Shown: in pieces, positions 7,575-17,089 of the stretch
How the letters are laid out: each line of letters opens with the position of its first letter
Numbering within the stretch: the first letter of the stretch is position 1
NCBI GenBank assembly: GCA_030695565.1
Contig: JAUYRZ010000084.1
Span: 1 to 64,000, forward strand
Direction of reading: 5' to 3'
DNA length: 64,000 nucleotides
Source: Archangium sp.
GTDB taxonomy: Bacteria; Myxococcota; Myxococcia; Myxococcales; Myxococcaceae
Translations under genes and position numbers: made by a program
Notes under the pieces: model-generated
Told to the model about the DNA's origin: nothing
The model's database searches: none
What the model saw: the letters and a program-made list of their open reading frames with translations, nothing else

Positions 7575-8759
7575 TCAGTCGTCCGCCACGGCATGGAGCG
7601 CCACGCAGCGGATCGCGCGGTCGACCACCCAGCTGAAGAAACCTTCTACGGTGGTTGCGCGGAGTTGGTGCTCGTAGCCGTCGTCATGCGGCATCTCCCA
7701 CACGCCTTCGGGAGCGGCAGGGCCGGAGGCGCGGTTCACCACGATGAGGCCGACATCGCCGTCCTCATGGTGGTCATCGTCGTCGAACACGTACGAGGTG
7801 AGCGCGAGGCGCGCGAAGTTCTTCTCCACCGTCTTCGCGTTGAACCTGGCCTTGGAGAAACCGTAGAGGTTCGCGTAGTCCGGCGAGTCGTGCACCCGTC
7901 CGACTTCGGTGTCGTAGTCGAGCTCGTCGGGTGACGCGGCGACCCTCAGGCTCAGGTAATTCGACGAGAGGACGAGCGCGCCCGCCTCTTTCAGGGCCCC
8001 CTGGACGCCGGCGGGGAGCGTGACCCCCAGCGCCTTCTTCGCCTTGGCCATGGCGCTCGGCGTCCACGGCTTGGGCCCCGTGAGCTTGGGCAGCTTCGAC
8101 CACCCCGCCGACTTCGCCGCCGCGAGAAACCGCTTCAGCCGCTTGACGGTGGCCGCAGGTTTCTCTTTCCGGGTGCCGACAGTGTGCTTCTCAGCGAGGG
8201 CCTCGAGCTCGCTGCGGGCCACGGGGTCGTGCTTGGCTTCAGCTTCAGCCTCGTCGGAGAACCCGAGCTCGGCCGCTGCGGCCTGCGCCTTCAGCATGCC
8301 CTTCTGCGCAAAAGACGCATTCTCGTACTCGGTCCGAAGCTCGTTGGCGACGACGTCGATCTCGCCGCTCCTCACCACCAACGTCACGCTGTCTTCCAAC
8401 CACGCTTGCCAGAAGTGCCGTGCGCCGCCTTCGGTTCGGGCGTGGCTCACCTCCCCGGAAATGAACGGGGCTCGAGAGAGCTGCCCATCGGAGACGAGGC
8501 GCGAGCCGACGTGCTTCCCATGGTGGTACCGGTCGAGCTGGTGCACGGTCCCATTGGCCTCGAACGTCTCGACATCACCATGCAGCGCGCCCGGGAAGCG
8601 CGGACTGTAGGGAGCGCGGTACAGCGGCGTGCCGTCAGCTCGCCAGGCGGACCAGACTCCGACGTGCGCACCGTTCAGCATCGCGCCCTGGACCCAGGTC
8701 TGCTCCTTCTCCTGCCATTGGGCGTCCCCGGGGACTGTGGGGGGTCTGGTGGGTTGCAT
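7575..8759 (-). CDS. MORN-like repeat protein with SMI1/KNR4-like C-terminus
   Basis: 394 residues with no signal peptide. Residues ~1-100 contain GAHVGVWSAWRADGTPLY-type repeats typical of MORN/YwqK-like antitoxin-type proteins. The middle (~130-230) is Ala/Lys-rich and helical. Residues ~235-390 (LGVTLPAGVQGALKEAGALV, then an acidic DDDDHHEDGD loop) resemble SMI1/KNR4 (SUKH) domains. SUKH proteins often act as immunity proteins, but here there is no adjacent toxin, only an Hsp70 paralogue transcribed from the same strand. The function is not assigned. The domain calls are from sequence pattern and are moderate. Confidence 0.65.
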   Translation of the reverse strand: MQPTRPPTVPGDAQWQEKEQTWVQGAMLNGAHVGVWSAWRADGTPLYRAPYSPRFPGALHGDVETFEANGTVHQLDRYHHGKHVGSRLVSDGQLSRAPFISGEVSHARTEGGARHFWQAWLEDSVTLVVRSGEIDVVANELRTEYENASFAQKGMLKAQAAAAELGFSDEAEAEAKHDPVARSELEALAEKHTVGTRKEKPAATVKRLKRFLAAAKSAGWSKLPKLTGPKPWTPSAMAKAKKALGVTLPAGVQGALKEAGALVLSSNYLSLRVAASPDELDYDTEVGRVHDSPDYANLYGFSKARFNAKTVEKNFARLALTSYVFDDDDHHEDGDVGLIVVNRASGPAAPEGVWEMPHDDGYEHQLRATTVEGFFSWVVDRAIRCVALHAVADD

Positions 8760-8787
8760 GTTCGGATTCCTTCGGTACCGACGCTGA

Positions 8788-10605
8788 TTAGTTGGCGATC
8801 ATCTGAAGCAGACGCTGCGTGGTCGCTTCGACGTCTTCCAGCGTGCCTGACGACTCGGTCACTTCTGCATCGACGATGGCCGTGGCGAGCTGATCAGCCA
8901 GCTGCTTCGCGTCGGTCTGCTCCGGGTCTGCCGCCAACACCTGCATCTCGCGGTGCACCTTGCGCACCGACACCAACGCCCCATGCAGGGCCCGCCGCGC
9001 GTGCCGGTTCTTCCGCCGCTCTTGCGCGTCGACCGACAGCTGCTCCGCCCGGTGTGCTTCTTCCTGCGCGGCCAGGGCGTCGGCTTCTTTCTTCGGCAGA
9101 TCCATGCGGGCATCGACCTTCACCACTTCGCTCTGCCCCGACAGCCGATCCACCGCGCTGACCGAGAGCATGCCTTCGGTGTCCATCGCGAAGGTGACCT
9201 CGATCGCGTGCTCCTTGCGCAAGGTGCCGAGCAGATTGCCCAGCTTCACTTCGCCCAGGCGCGTGTTCTCTTCCGCGCGTTTGCCGTCACCTTGCAGCAC
9301 CGGCACCCGCACCACCGTCTGCCCATCGTGGCCCGGGTAGAACACCTCGGTGGCGTGACAGGGCAGCATGGTGTTGCGCAGCAGCAGCGGCTTGACCAGC
9401 CCGCCGGCGATCTGCACGCCCAACGACGCGCCCACCACGTCGAGCAACAGCGTCTTGCCTTTCTTCTCCACCAGCTCGGCCGCGTGTACCGCCGCACCGA
9501 GCGCGACCGCTTCATCGGGGTCGACGCGTGAATCGGGTTCTTTGCCGAAGTGTTTCGAGACCAACGAGCGCAACAACGGCACCCGGGTCATGCCACCGAC
9601 CAACAGCACGGTGTCGATGTCACTGGCCGAGACGTTGGCTTCCAGCAGCGCCTTCTCCACGATGGCCAGGGCGTGTTCGGTCTTCGGGCGCACCAGCTTC
9701 TCGAAGAACGTGCGGGTGAGCATCGACTCGAGCACGATGCCCCGGCCGCGGGTATCGGGCAGCAACACCGCCGAGATGCGCGACAACTCGGCGGTGGACA
9801 CTTCACGTTTGGCCCGCTCGGCCAGCTGCTTCAAGTGCTGCACCGCCAACCGATCGTGGGTCACCCGCTCGCGGGAAGGCGCGTCTTGCACGTGCGAGAG
9901 CAGCCACTGCACCAACACGTTGTCGAAGTCGTCACCGCCGAAGTACGGATCACCCGCGGTGGCGCGCACCTCGAACACGCCGTCTTTCACCTCGAGCACC
10001 GAGACGTCGAAGGTGCCACCGCCCAGGTCGAACACCACGCAGGTGCCGGCAAACCCGCTGCTCAGCCCGTAGGCCATGGCGGCCGCGGTGGGCTCGTTGA
10101 GCAGGCGCAAGGGCTCGATGCCGGCGATCTCCGCGGCCTCGCGGGTGGCCTGCCGCTGCGCGTCGGTGAAGTTCGCGGGCACGGTGATCACCGCCTTGCG
10201 CACTTCGGTACCGAAGAGATCCTCGGCGTCGGCGCGCAGCTCGGACAACAACATGCCGGCGATCTGCACGATGGGCAGCGTCTGCGCACCCAGCTTCACC
10301 CGCACGTCTTCGCCGGAGCCCGCCACCAGCGTGTACGGGTAGAGCAGGCGTGATCGCGCGGCGAGCTCAGGCGTCCACCGCTGGCCGATGAAGCGTTTGG
10401 TGGCCGAGGCGACCATGTCGGGAGAAATCTGCGAGAGCAGGCGCGCCTCTTCACCCACCACCCGTCGGCCGTCTTCGGTGATGCCCACCAACGAGGGCAA
10501 CAGCCGCTGCCCGGTGGCGCGTTCGATGATGCGCGGCTCACCCAGCGAACAGGTCGCGACCGCGCTGTTCGTAGTGCCGAGATCGATGCCGAGGGATGGC
10601 TTCAC
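8788..10605 (-). CDS. Hsp70-family chaperone (DnaK paralogue)
   Basis: 605 residues with a GTG start. The ATPase domain begins [14 protein letters not shown] (~6-19) and contains [16 protein letters not shown] and [15 protein letters not shown] beta-sandwich substrate domain with [14 protein letters not shown] follows, then a helical lid. All nucleotide-binding motifs are present, so it should be an active ATPase. There is no dnaJ or grpE next to it, so it is probably an accessory Hsp70 rather than the housekeeping dnaK. Myxobacteria carry many such paralogues. It lies divergently from a small AT-hook-like protein gene. Confidence 0.93.
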   Translation of the reverse strand: MKPSLGIDLGTTNSAVATCSLGEPRIIERATGQRLLPSLVGITEDGRRVVGEEARLLSQISPDMVASATKRFIGQRWTPELAARSRLLYPYTLVAGSGEDVRVKLGAQTLPIVQIAGMLLSELRADAEDLFGTEVRKAVITVPANFTDAQRQATREAAEIAGIEPLRLLNEPTAAAMAYGLSSGFAGTCVVFDLGGGTFDVSVLEVKDGVFEVRATAGDPYFGGDDFDNVLVQWLLSHVQDAPSRERVTHDRLAVQHLKQLAERAKREVSTAELSRISAVLLPDTRGRGIVLESMLTRTFFEKLVRPKTEHALAIVEKALLEANVSASDIDTVLLVGGMTRVPLLRSLVSKHFGKEPDSRVDPDEAVALGAAVHAAELVEKKGKTLLLDVVGASLGVQIAGGLVKPLLLRNTMLPCHATEVFYPGHDGQTVVRVPVLQGDGKRAEENTRLGEVKLGNLLGTLRKEHAIEVTFAMDTEGMLSVSAVDRLSGQSEVVKVDARMDLPKKEADALAAQEEAHRAEQLSVDAQERRKNRHARRALHGALVSVRKVHREMQVLAADPEQTDAKQLADQLATAIVDAEVTESSGTLEDVEATTQRLLQMIAN

Positions 10606-10733
10606 GGAGGAGCTTCAGAGGCTACGCCCGAACGGCCAGCGCGGGAATTTGTCGGCCGCGCTGATCAGCCGGTGAACTTTTCTTGCGCGGAATCGGAGCC
10701 GGGTGGATACTGAACACCCTTTCAGGAGCCACC

Positions 10734-11174
10734 ATGAACGATCTCGAACTTCTCCCGGCTGATCTGCAGCAACTCCTTCAACTCTTCTCGTCGTTGCCCG
10801 ACGTGCGTTTCCCCGAGCTGGATGCCACGGGGTTGCAGGTCGCCGTGGCCCGGGTCAAGGAGCGCCAGCTCGAGCTGCTCCACATCGAAGCGCAGCGTGA
10901 CGCGGTGCGGGTGGCGCTCGACGAAGAGCAGGAGGCGTTGCTGCGCAAGGGCCACCGGCTGCACGCCTACTTGAAGGTGTTCGCCGAGCACGACGAAGCG
11001 CTGGCGGTGAAGGTCAACGCGCTCGCCCTGCCCCGCTTGCGCAAGCAGCCGGTGAGCGTGCCGGTCGAAGGGGCCGAGCTGGCGGCAACGCCCAGGAAGC
11101 GCGGCCGCCCGCGGAAGACCTCGGCGACCGACGCGCTGTTCACCGAAGAGACCGGCGCCTCGGCGAGCCCGTAG
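10734..11174 (+). CDS. Helical protein with C-terminal AT-hook-like motif
   Basis: 146 residues starting MNDLELLPADLQQLL, chosen because CAGGAGCC lies just upstream. Residues ~1-95 are Leu/Glu/Arg-rich and probably form long helices or a coiled coil. Residues ~120-128 are KRGRPRKT, an AT-hook-like minor-groove-binding sequence. This suggests a small DNA-associated protein, but the specific function is unknown. It is followed 14 nt later by a DUF2461 gene on the same strand. Confidence 0.7.
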   Translation: MNDLELLPADLQQLLQLFSSLPDVRFPELDATGLQVAVARVKERQLELLHIEAQRDAVRVALDEEQEALLRKGHRLHAYLKVFAEHDEALAVKVNALALPRLRKQPVSVPVEGAELAATPRKRGRPRKTSATDALFTEETGASASP

Positions 11175-11188
11175 TAGGAGTGGCCGTC

Positions 11189-11896
11189 ATGGCCACGAAG
11201 AAGACGAAGGCGGAGCTGCCCACCGCACCGTTCGCCGGTTTTCCCAAAGCCGGCATCAGCTGGTTTCAGAGCCTGGCGATGGCGCAGAACCGAGAGTGGT
11301 TCCAGGCGCACAAGCTGGCTTACGAGCAGCTGTGGTTGCAGCCGATGCGCTCGTTGCTCGCCGAGCTGCGCGCGCCCCTGGAGAAGATCTACGGGCGGAA
11401 GCTGGGGCCCACCAAGGTCTTCCGCCTGAACCGCGACGTGCGGTTCGCCAAGGACAAGAGCCCCTACAAGACGAACATCGCCGGCATGTTGCCCTTCGAG
11501 GGCTTCAAGCCGATGGAAGGCCCGGCCGCGCTCTACCTGCACCTGGGGTTGGAGGAGGTGGTGGCCTTCGGCTTCTACATGCTGGAGCCGGCGAGTTTGC
11601 AGAAGCTGCGCAAGTTGCTCGTCGAGGAGAAGACTGGCGCGCCGCTGGCGAAGTTGATCGCCGCCGCGGGCAAAGGGGGGCTGGTGCCGGATTCGATGGA
11701 GCGGCTCAAGCGGCCGCCTCCGGGCGTCAGCGCTGATCACCCGCGGGTGGAGTTGCTCAAGAACAAGGCGCTCGCGCTCAGCTGCCAGAAGGTGCCCAGG
11801 AGCGTGCGCTTCGGGGCGGAGTTCAAGGGCTGGGTGCTGGAGCAGGCGAAGGCTGCGGCGCCGGTGGTGAAGTGGGGCCTCGCGCAGAAGTTGTGA
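11189..11896 (+). CDS. DUF2461 (TIGR02453-type) protein
   Basis: 235 residues. The ATG at 11189 is chosen over an upstream GTG because AGGAG (11176-11180) would overlap the GTG and sits 8 nt before the ATG. Family signatures include FPKAGISWFQSLAMAQNREW, FRLNRDVRFAKDKSPYKTN and ALYLHLG in the expected order. DUF2461 proteins are widespread and uncharacterised. No catalytic role is known. It is likely co-transcribed with the preceding small gene and ends at a palindromic intergenic repeat. Confidence 0.88.
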   Translation: MATKKTKAELPTAPFAGFPKAGISWFQSLAMAQNREWFQAHKLAYEQLWLQPMRSLLAELRAPLEKIYGRKLGPTKVFRLNRDVRFAKDKSPYKTNIAGMLPFEGFKPMEGPAALYLHLGLEEVVAFGFYMLEPASLQKLRKLLVEEKTGAPLAKLIAAAGKGGLVPDSMERLKRPPPGVSADHPRVELLKNKALALSCQKVPRSVRFGAEFKGWVLEQAKAAAPVVKWGLAQKL

Positions 11897-11903
11897 CGAC
11901 GTG

Positions 11904-11990
11904 CTCCCTCTCCCTGCGAAGCGGGGAGAGGGTCGGGGTGAGGGGCGTTCAGGGCAACGGAGCCGGGCCCCTCACCCGGCCGATGGCCGA
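11904..11990 (+). repeat. Intergenic palindromic repeat, long form, copy 1
   Basis: CTCCCTCTCCC...GGGGAGAGGGTCGGGGTGAGGGG at 11904-11945, plus part of an inverted right arm (CCCCTCACCCGGCC) to 11990. It lies between convergent genes. Member of the dispersed family described in the findings. Confidence 0.8.
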
Positions 11991-11994
11991 AGCT

Positions 11995-12624
11995 TCAGCG
12001 CTTCAACACCACGTGCACCACCAGCTCGACCTCGTCCTTGTTCCTGATCAACCCCAGCGCCGCGCTGTAGGGCTTCACGCCGAAGTCGCTGGTCTTGAAC
12101 TTCACCTGTGCATCACCTTCGACCTGCCGATCGCCCGTCTTCACCTTGATGGGAAACCTCAGCTCCTTCGTCACCCCGTGCAGGGTCAACTTGCCCGCGC
12201 ACTGCAGCGCGCCGCTCTCGTCGCGGGTCACCTTCGAGACCACGAAGCCGATGGTGGGAAACTTCGCCGCGTCGAGCTGCTCGTCGCTGAGCATGTTCTC
12301 CAGCACCTTCTGGCGATCCTTCTCGGGTACCGGGGTGTTCGGCAGGTAGTACTTCCGGCGCGCCTCGGGCTCGTCGGGAATGAGCCCGGCCACGTCCACC
12401 GTCAGCTCGAGCTGGAGCGACTCGGGGTTGCCCGAATCATTGAGCGAGGCCTTTCCGGAAAACTTCGTCGCGCGCGCCACGTGGTCGTGCGCCAACGACG
12501 CGCCCGCCCCGGTCTTCCACGTCTTCACCGCCAGCTCGGTGGAAGGAACATCGAGGCTCCACCCAGCAGGTTGAGCCTGGGCGGAGAGGGCAACGAGCGC
12601 GAGAGCGAGCGGCAGACGGGTCAT
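11995..12624 (-). CDS. YceI-family periplasmic protein
   Basis: 209 residues from MTRLPLALALVALSAQAQ, a cleavable signal peptide (cut after AQA or so). The mature part has the YceI lipocalin-like pattern: WSLDVPSTELAV, AHDHVARATKFSG, a central TIGFVVSKVTRDES strand, KLTLHGVTKELRFPIKV, and a C-terminal VELVVHVVLKR. YceI proteins bind isoprenoid-type amphiphiles in the periplasm. The ligand here is unknown. It is divergent from the VWA lipoprotein gene. Confidence 0.9.
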   Translation of the reverse strand: MTRLPLALALVALSAQAQPAGWSLDVPSTELAVKTWKTGAGASLAHDHVARATKFSGKASLNDSGNPESLQLELTVDVAGLIPDEPEARRKYYLPNTPVPEKDRQKVLENMLSDEQLDAAKFPTIGFVVSKVTRDESGALQCAGKLTLHGVTKELRFPIKVKTGDRQVEGDAQVKFKTSDFGVKPYSAALGLIRNKDEVELVVHVVLKR

Positions 12625-12770
12625 GTGCGTGAGGTATAGCCGGGGCCTCTTCTGTGCCGCCATTCCTGACATGTGGCACGCGAGGAATAGGCGGGCAAGG
12701 GACCGCGTGCGAGAGTGCGCTCGCGTCTCGCGGCTGGCGAGACGGTTCGACGCTTCAAGGGGGCCCGACC

Positions 12771-14402
12771 ATGGAGCACGACATGCTGCACACCTCCCGG
12801 TGGTTCTCTGTTCTCGCTTTCGCCGCGGCGCTCACCCTGGCCGGCTGTACCTGCGCGGGGGCCATCGGCGCTCCTTGTCAATCAGGCGTCGATTGTTCAC
12901 CCACGCTGACCTGTCTGGACACCCAGACCTGCGCCACCAGGTGCGCGGACGACTCGAACTGCGCCAGCGACGAAAAGTGCTCCGCGTCGAAAGGCTGCGT
13001 GCCCCGGACCGGGTGTGGAGCGGACACCGACTGTCTCTCCGGCCAGGCCTGCACCAGCGCGGGCACCTGTGCGCAAAGCTGCCAGGGCCCGGGCAGCTGC
13101 GGCAGCACCGCGGTCTGCCTGCAGAGCGGCACCTGCACCGCGAAGTGCACCACCCCCGCCGATTGTGCGGCCGGGGAACGATGTTCGACCACGGGCGGCT
13201 GCGTACCGGGCACCGGCTGCGGCGCGAAAGAAGACTGCGCGGGCGCTCAGCTGTGTGACTCGTTGGGCCGCTGCGTGAACGACTGCCGCACCTCGGGCTG
13301 CAACCCCGGGGCGAGCTGCGGCGCCAACGGCCAGTGCCTGCCGGCCAGCCCCGACGGCGGCGCGAGCACCTGTGGTGGTGAGCTGTTCCAGGCCCAGAAG
13401 GTGAACTCGAACATGTACATCGCGTTCGACAAGTCGGGCTCGATGAACGACCCCATCGTGAACAACGGCCCCTCGAAGTGGGACATCGCCACCGCGGCCA
13501 TCAAGCAGGTCACCCAGCAGTACGACGCGCAGATTCAGTTCGGGCTGGGGCTCTTCCCCGCGGGCGGCACCACGGCGCTGCGCTGCGAGGCGGCGCCCAC
13601 GGCGGTGACGGTGGGTGACCGGCGGGGCGCGCAGATCGCCACCGCGCTCGACGCCGTGGCGCCCGGGGGAAGCACGCCCATCGGCGCGGTGTTGATCTCT
13701 GCCGGCAACGTGCCCGAGCTGGTCGACGCCACCCGCGCGAACTACGTGATGCTGGTCACCGACGGCACCGAGACCTGCAACGGCAACGGCGTGCAGGCCG
13801 CCACCAACAACCTCGCCATGAAGGGCATCAAGACCTTCGTCATCGGCTTCGGTGGACAGGTCGATCGAACGAACCTGGCCGACATCGCCACCGCGGGTGG
13901 CACGCCGCGCGCAGGCACGCCGAAGTACTACCAGGCCGATGATGCGCCGGGCCTGCTGGCCGCCTTCAACCTCATCGCGCAGGGTGCGTTGGGCTGTGAG
14001 TACCGGCTCGCGTCGGCGCCGCCTGATCCGTCGAAGGTGTTCGTGTACGTCAACGGCGTGCTGCAGAACCGCGACGTGTCGCACGCGAACGGGTGGGACT
14101 ATTCGCCGGCGACGGTGCGCATCACGTTCTACGGCGGGTTGTGCAATCTGGTGGCGACCGATGCGAGCGCGAAGGTGAGCATCGTGTACGGCTGCCGCGA
14201 TGATTCGCTGACCGAGGTCGACCGGCGCGATGGTGGTGCGCGGTTGCCCAATGGCTCGGCGTGCACCGTCAATGGCGATTGCGCGAACAACCTGTGCTCG
14301 GTGGGCGCGTGTGGTCTGCCGGTCGGCTCGAACTGCACCAACAACGACGTGTGCTCGACGGGCGTTTGTACGAACGGCAAGTGTGAGGCGGGGATCAACT
14401 GA
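12771..14402 (+). CDS. VWA-domain lipoprotein with Cys-rich N-terminus
   Basis: About 543 residues. The signal peptide ends in LTLAGC, a lipobox. Residues ~30-200 are Cys-rich repeats (C-x-S/D-x-C, EB-module-like) common in myxobacterial surface lipoproteins. A von Willebrand A domain follows, with MIDAS DKSGS (Asp ~220) and LVTDGTETC (~330). The C-terminus returns to Cys-rich modules. An extracytoplasmic, metal-dependent adhesive or binding role is inferred. The start could also be the Met four codons downstream. Confidence 0.88.
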   Translation: MEHDMLHTSRWFSVLAFAAALTLAGCTCAGAIGAPCQSGVDCSPTLTCLDTQTCATRCADDSNCASDEKCSASKGCVPRTGCGADTDCLSGQACTSAGTCAQSCQGPGSCGSTAVCLQSGTCTAKCTTPADCAAGERCSTTGGCVPGTGCGAKEDCAGAQLCDSLGRCVNDCRTSGCNPGASCGANGQCLPASPDGGASTCGGELFQAQKVNSNMYIAFDKSGSMNDPIVNNGPSKWDIATAAIKQVTQQYDAQIQFGLGLFPAGGTTALRCEAAPTAVTVGDRRGAQIATALDAVAPGGSTPIGAVLISAGNVPELVDATRANYVMLVTDGTETCNGNGVQAATNNLAMKGIKTFVIGFGGQVDRTNLADIATAGGTPRAGTPKYYQADDAPGLLAAFNLIAQGALGCEYRLASAPPDPSKVFVYVNGVLQNRDVSHANGWDYSPATVRITFYGGLCNLVATDASAKVSIVYGCRDDSLTEVDRRDGGARLPNGSACTVNGDCANNLCSVGACGLPVGSNCTNNDVCSTGVCTNGKCEAGIN

Positions 14403-14406
14403 GTTG

Positions 14407-14440
14407 TCTCCCTCTCCCTTTGGGCCCTTTGGGAGAGGGG
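14407..14440. repeat. Intergenic palindromic repeat, copy 2
   Basis: CTCCCTCTCCCTTT...GGGAGAGGGG between two convergent genes. Likely a bidirectional terminator. Confidence 0.75.
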
Positions 14441-14442
14441 AT

Positions 14443-16902
14443 TTACGCCTTCACCTTCTTCATCTCGGGATCGTAGAGCGGCTTGATCGACGGCATGCAG
14501 GGGTAGCGTTTGCCGTTGATCTCCGCTTCCCAGGTACCTGCGTCGAGGTACTTCTGATCGACCACCTCGCTGCCGCCTTCGATCATCGCCAGGCCCACCG
14601 CACCACCGACCGTGTGGCCGTACGAGGCGGCGCGCACGTAGCCCGCGCGCGTGCCGTTTCGCCAGATGGGCTCGGCGTGGAACATGAGCGGCTCGGGATC
14701 CTTCACCAGCACCTGCAGGATGCGGCGCTTGAGGGGCCCTTCGGCCTTCTTCTTGAGCACCGCGTCTTTGCCGATGAAGCCGTCGGGCTTCTTCAGGTCG
14801 ACCGCGAAGCCCAGGCCCGCCTCGAGCACCGAGTCGGTGTTGTCGATGTCGTGGCCGTAGTCGCGGTAGCCCTTCTCCATGCGCAGTGACGCGAGCGCCT
14901 TGAGGCCGGCGTGCTGCAGCCCCAGGGGAGCGCCCGCTTCCAGCAGGCGGTCGTACACGTGCACGGCCTGCTCCGCGGGGATGTAGAGCTCGTAGCCCAG
15001 CTCGCCCAGGTAGGTGATGCGCACGCAGAGCACGCGGGCAAACCCGATGTCGAGCTCGGTCACCGCGCGGAAGGGAAAGGCCTCGTTCGAGAGATTGGCC
15101 GAGGTGATCGACTGCATCAGCTCGCGCGAACGCGGGCCCTGGATGTTGATCTGCGCGTAGGCCGAGGTCACGTCGGAGCAGAACGCGTGACCGGTGTCGA
15201 ACAACCGCTTCATCTTCGTCTCGACGTGGCGGTGCGCCGTGTCGGAGGCGACCACGAAGAAGTGCCGGTCGTCGAACCGGGTCACCGTGAGGTCGGCCTC
15301 CAGCGTGCCGCCTTCGTTGAGCCACTGGGTGTAGGTGATGCGGCCGTTCTCCGCGTCGACGTTGTTCGCCGAGAGCTGGTTGAGCAGCCGGCCCGCGTCG
15401 CGGCCCTCCACCCGGAACTTCGACATGAACGACATGTCCATCAAGATGACGCCTTCGCGGGCGGCGCGGTGTTCGGCTTCCCAGTTCTTCCACCAGGTGG
15501 GCCGGGTGAAACCGAGCGGCCCGGCATCGGGCGTCTTGCCCGCCCCGGCGTACCAATCAGCGCCTTCCCAGCCGCTGACGTCCTTGAAGTACGCGCCTTG
15601 CGCCGCGAGCCGGTCGTGAATCGCCGAGCGCTTCGCGTCACGCGCGGTGGTGAGCGACTTGAAGGGGTAGTGGCAGGCGTAGACCATGCCCAGTGACTCG
15701 ACGGTGCGCTTGCGGCGGTACTCGGGGTTGCTCTGGTAGGTGTGCAGGCGATCGATGTTCATGCCCGTGATGTCGACGTCGGGCTGGCCGTTGATGATCC
15801 AGTGCGCCATCACCCGGCCCAGGCCACCGCCGGTGAGAATACCGATGGAGTTGAGGCCCGCGGCGACGAAGTAGTTCTTCACCTCGGGTGCTTCGCCGAC
15901 CACGGGGCGCAAGTCAGGCGTGAAGCTCTCCGGGCCGCAGAAGAACTTCTTGAGGCCGGCTTCTTGAGAGACGGGCACCCGCGCCATCGCCTTCTCGAGG
16001 TACGGCGTCATGCGATCCCAGTCGGGGGGAATCTCACCGAAGCTGAAGTCTTCGGGCACGCCGCCGATCTTCCACGGCGCACAGACCGGCTCGAACATGC
16101 CCACCATCAGCCCGCCGCCCTCTTCGCGGAAGTAGCCGTAGGAGCCCGGGTCTTCCAGCACCGGCCAGTTGCGGTCGATGCCGGGGATCTTCTCGGTGAT
16201 CAGGTAGTAGTGCTCGGCGGACTGCAGGGGAATGTTCACCCCGTTCTTCGCGCCCAGCTGGCGGGCCCACATGCCGGCGCAGTTCACGACGAACTCGCAG
16301 TGGATGGTACCCAGCGGCGTGTCGACGCCAGTGACCGCGCCGTTCTTCGTCACCACGCCGAGTGCGGGCACGCCTTCGAGCAACGTGGCGCCCTGCATGC
16401 GCGCGCCCTTCGCCAGCGCCATGGTGACGTCGACCGGATCGACGCGGCCGTCTTCCTTCACGTAGAAGCCGGCGAGGAGGTCGTCGACTTTGGCGATGGG
16501 GAAGAGCTCCTTCACCTGGCCGGGGGAGATCTCCTGCACGTCGATGCCGCAGTAGCGGTTGAAGGCGGAGACGCGGCGGTACTCTTCGAGGCGATCCACG
16601 TCGGCGGCGACCTCGATGAAGCCACACCCGCGGAAGCCGGTGGCCTGGCCCGTCTCCTTTTCGAGGCGGGCGTAGAGATCGCGCGTGTACTTGCGCATCT
16701 CGGTGGAGGTCTCCGAGGTCGAGCCGAAGGTGACCATCAAGCCGGCCGCGTGCCAGGTGGTGCCGGAGGTCAGCTTGTCGCGCTCGAGCAGCACCACGTC
16801 TTTCCAGCCCATGTGGGCCAGGTGGTAGGCGACGGAGGTACCAATCACGCCGCCGCCGATGACGACGACGCGGGCATGCTTCGGAAGGACGGGCTGAGAC
16901 AT
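14443..16902 (-). CDS. FAD-dependent dimethylglycine/sarcosine dehydrogenase-type oxidoreductase
   Basis: 819 residues. The N-terminus (VVVIGGGVIGTSVAYHLA, ~12-29) is a Rossmann FAD site of the DAO fold. SGTTWHAAGLMVTFG covers the region that covalently binds FAD in mammalian DMGDH/SARDH (WHAAG). Residues ~430-800 form the GcvT/folate-binding and C-terminal barrel domains (MDMSFMSKFRVEG; RSRELMQSITS; LRMEKGYRDYGHDID). The reaction expected is oxidative demethylation of dimethylglycine or sarcosine with transfer of C1 to tetrahydrofolate. Other four-domain family members act on related N-methyl amines, so the substrate is not fixed. A monocistronic gene. Confidence 0.9.
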   Translation of the reverse strand: MSQPVLPKHARVVVIGGGVIGTSVAYHLAHMGWKDVVLLERDKLTSGTTWHAAGLMVTFGSTSETSTEMRKYTRDLYARLEKETGQATGFRGCGFIEVAADVDRLEEYRRVSAFNRYCGIDVQEISPGQVKELFPIAKVDDLLAGFYVKEDGRVDPVDVTMALAKGARMQGATLLEGVPALGVVTKNGAVTGVDTPLGTIHCEFVVNCAGMWARQLGAKNGVNIPLQSAEHYYLITEKIPGIDRNWPVLEDPGSYGYFREEGGGLMVGMFEPVCAPWKIGGVPEDFSFGEIPPDWDRMTPYLEKAMARVPVSQEAGLKKFFCGPESFTPDLRPVVGEAPEVKNYFVAAGLNSIGILTGGGLGRVMAHWIINGQPDVDITGMNIDRLHTYQSNPEYRRKRTVESLGMVYACHYPFKSLTTARDAKRSAIHDRLAAQGAYFKDVSGWEGADWYAGAGKTPDAGPLGFTRPTWWKNWEAEHRAAREGVILMDMSFMSKFRVEGRDAGRLLNQLSANNVDAENGRITYTQWLNEGGTLEADLTVTRFDDRHFFVVASDTAHRHVETKMKRLFDTGHAFCSDVTSAYAQINIQGPRSRELMQSITSANLSNEAFPFRAVTELDIGFARVLCVRITYLGELGYELYIPAEQAVHVYDRLLEAGAPLGLQHAGLKALASLRMEKGYRDYGHDIDNTDSVLEAGLGFAVDLKKPDGFIGKDAVLKKKAEGPLKRRILQVLVKDPEPLMFHAEPIWRNGTRAGYVRAASYGHTVGGAVGLAMIEGGSEVVDQKYLDAGTWEAEINGKRYPCMPSIKPLYDPEMKKVKA

Positions 16903-17042
16903 GGCGCGTGCTTACCACGTCACGACGAGCTCCCTGATCGTGACGCGCTTGTTCGGAAGAACAGCGAGAACGCCGAAGCCCAGCCTCGCCGCCGGTGCTT
17001 TCGTCAACGGTTTCTCCCCGGAAGAAGTGCGGAGGAGGCGCG

Positions 17043-17086
17043 GCCCCTCCCCCCAACCCTCTCCCCGCGTTCGCAGGGAGAGGGAG
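17043..17086. repeat. Intergenic palindromic repeat, copy 3
   Basis: CCCCTCCCCCCAACCCTCTCCCC...GGGAGAGGGAG at the 3' end of the 17090-17731 lipoprotein gene. Confidence 0.75.
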
Positions 17087-17089
17087 CGA

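Noticed and set aside
12671-12691. TGGCAC as a sigma-54 -24 element upstream of the VWA lipoprotein
   Set aside because: No TTGC-type -12 element at the required spacing.
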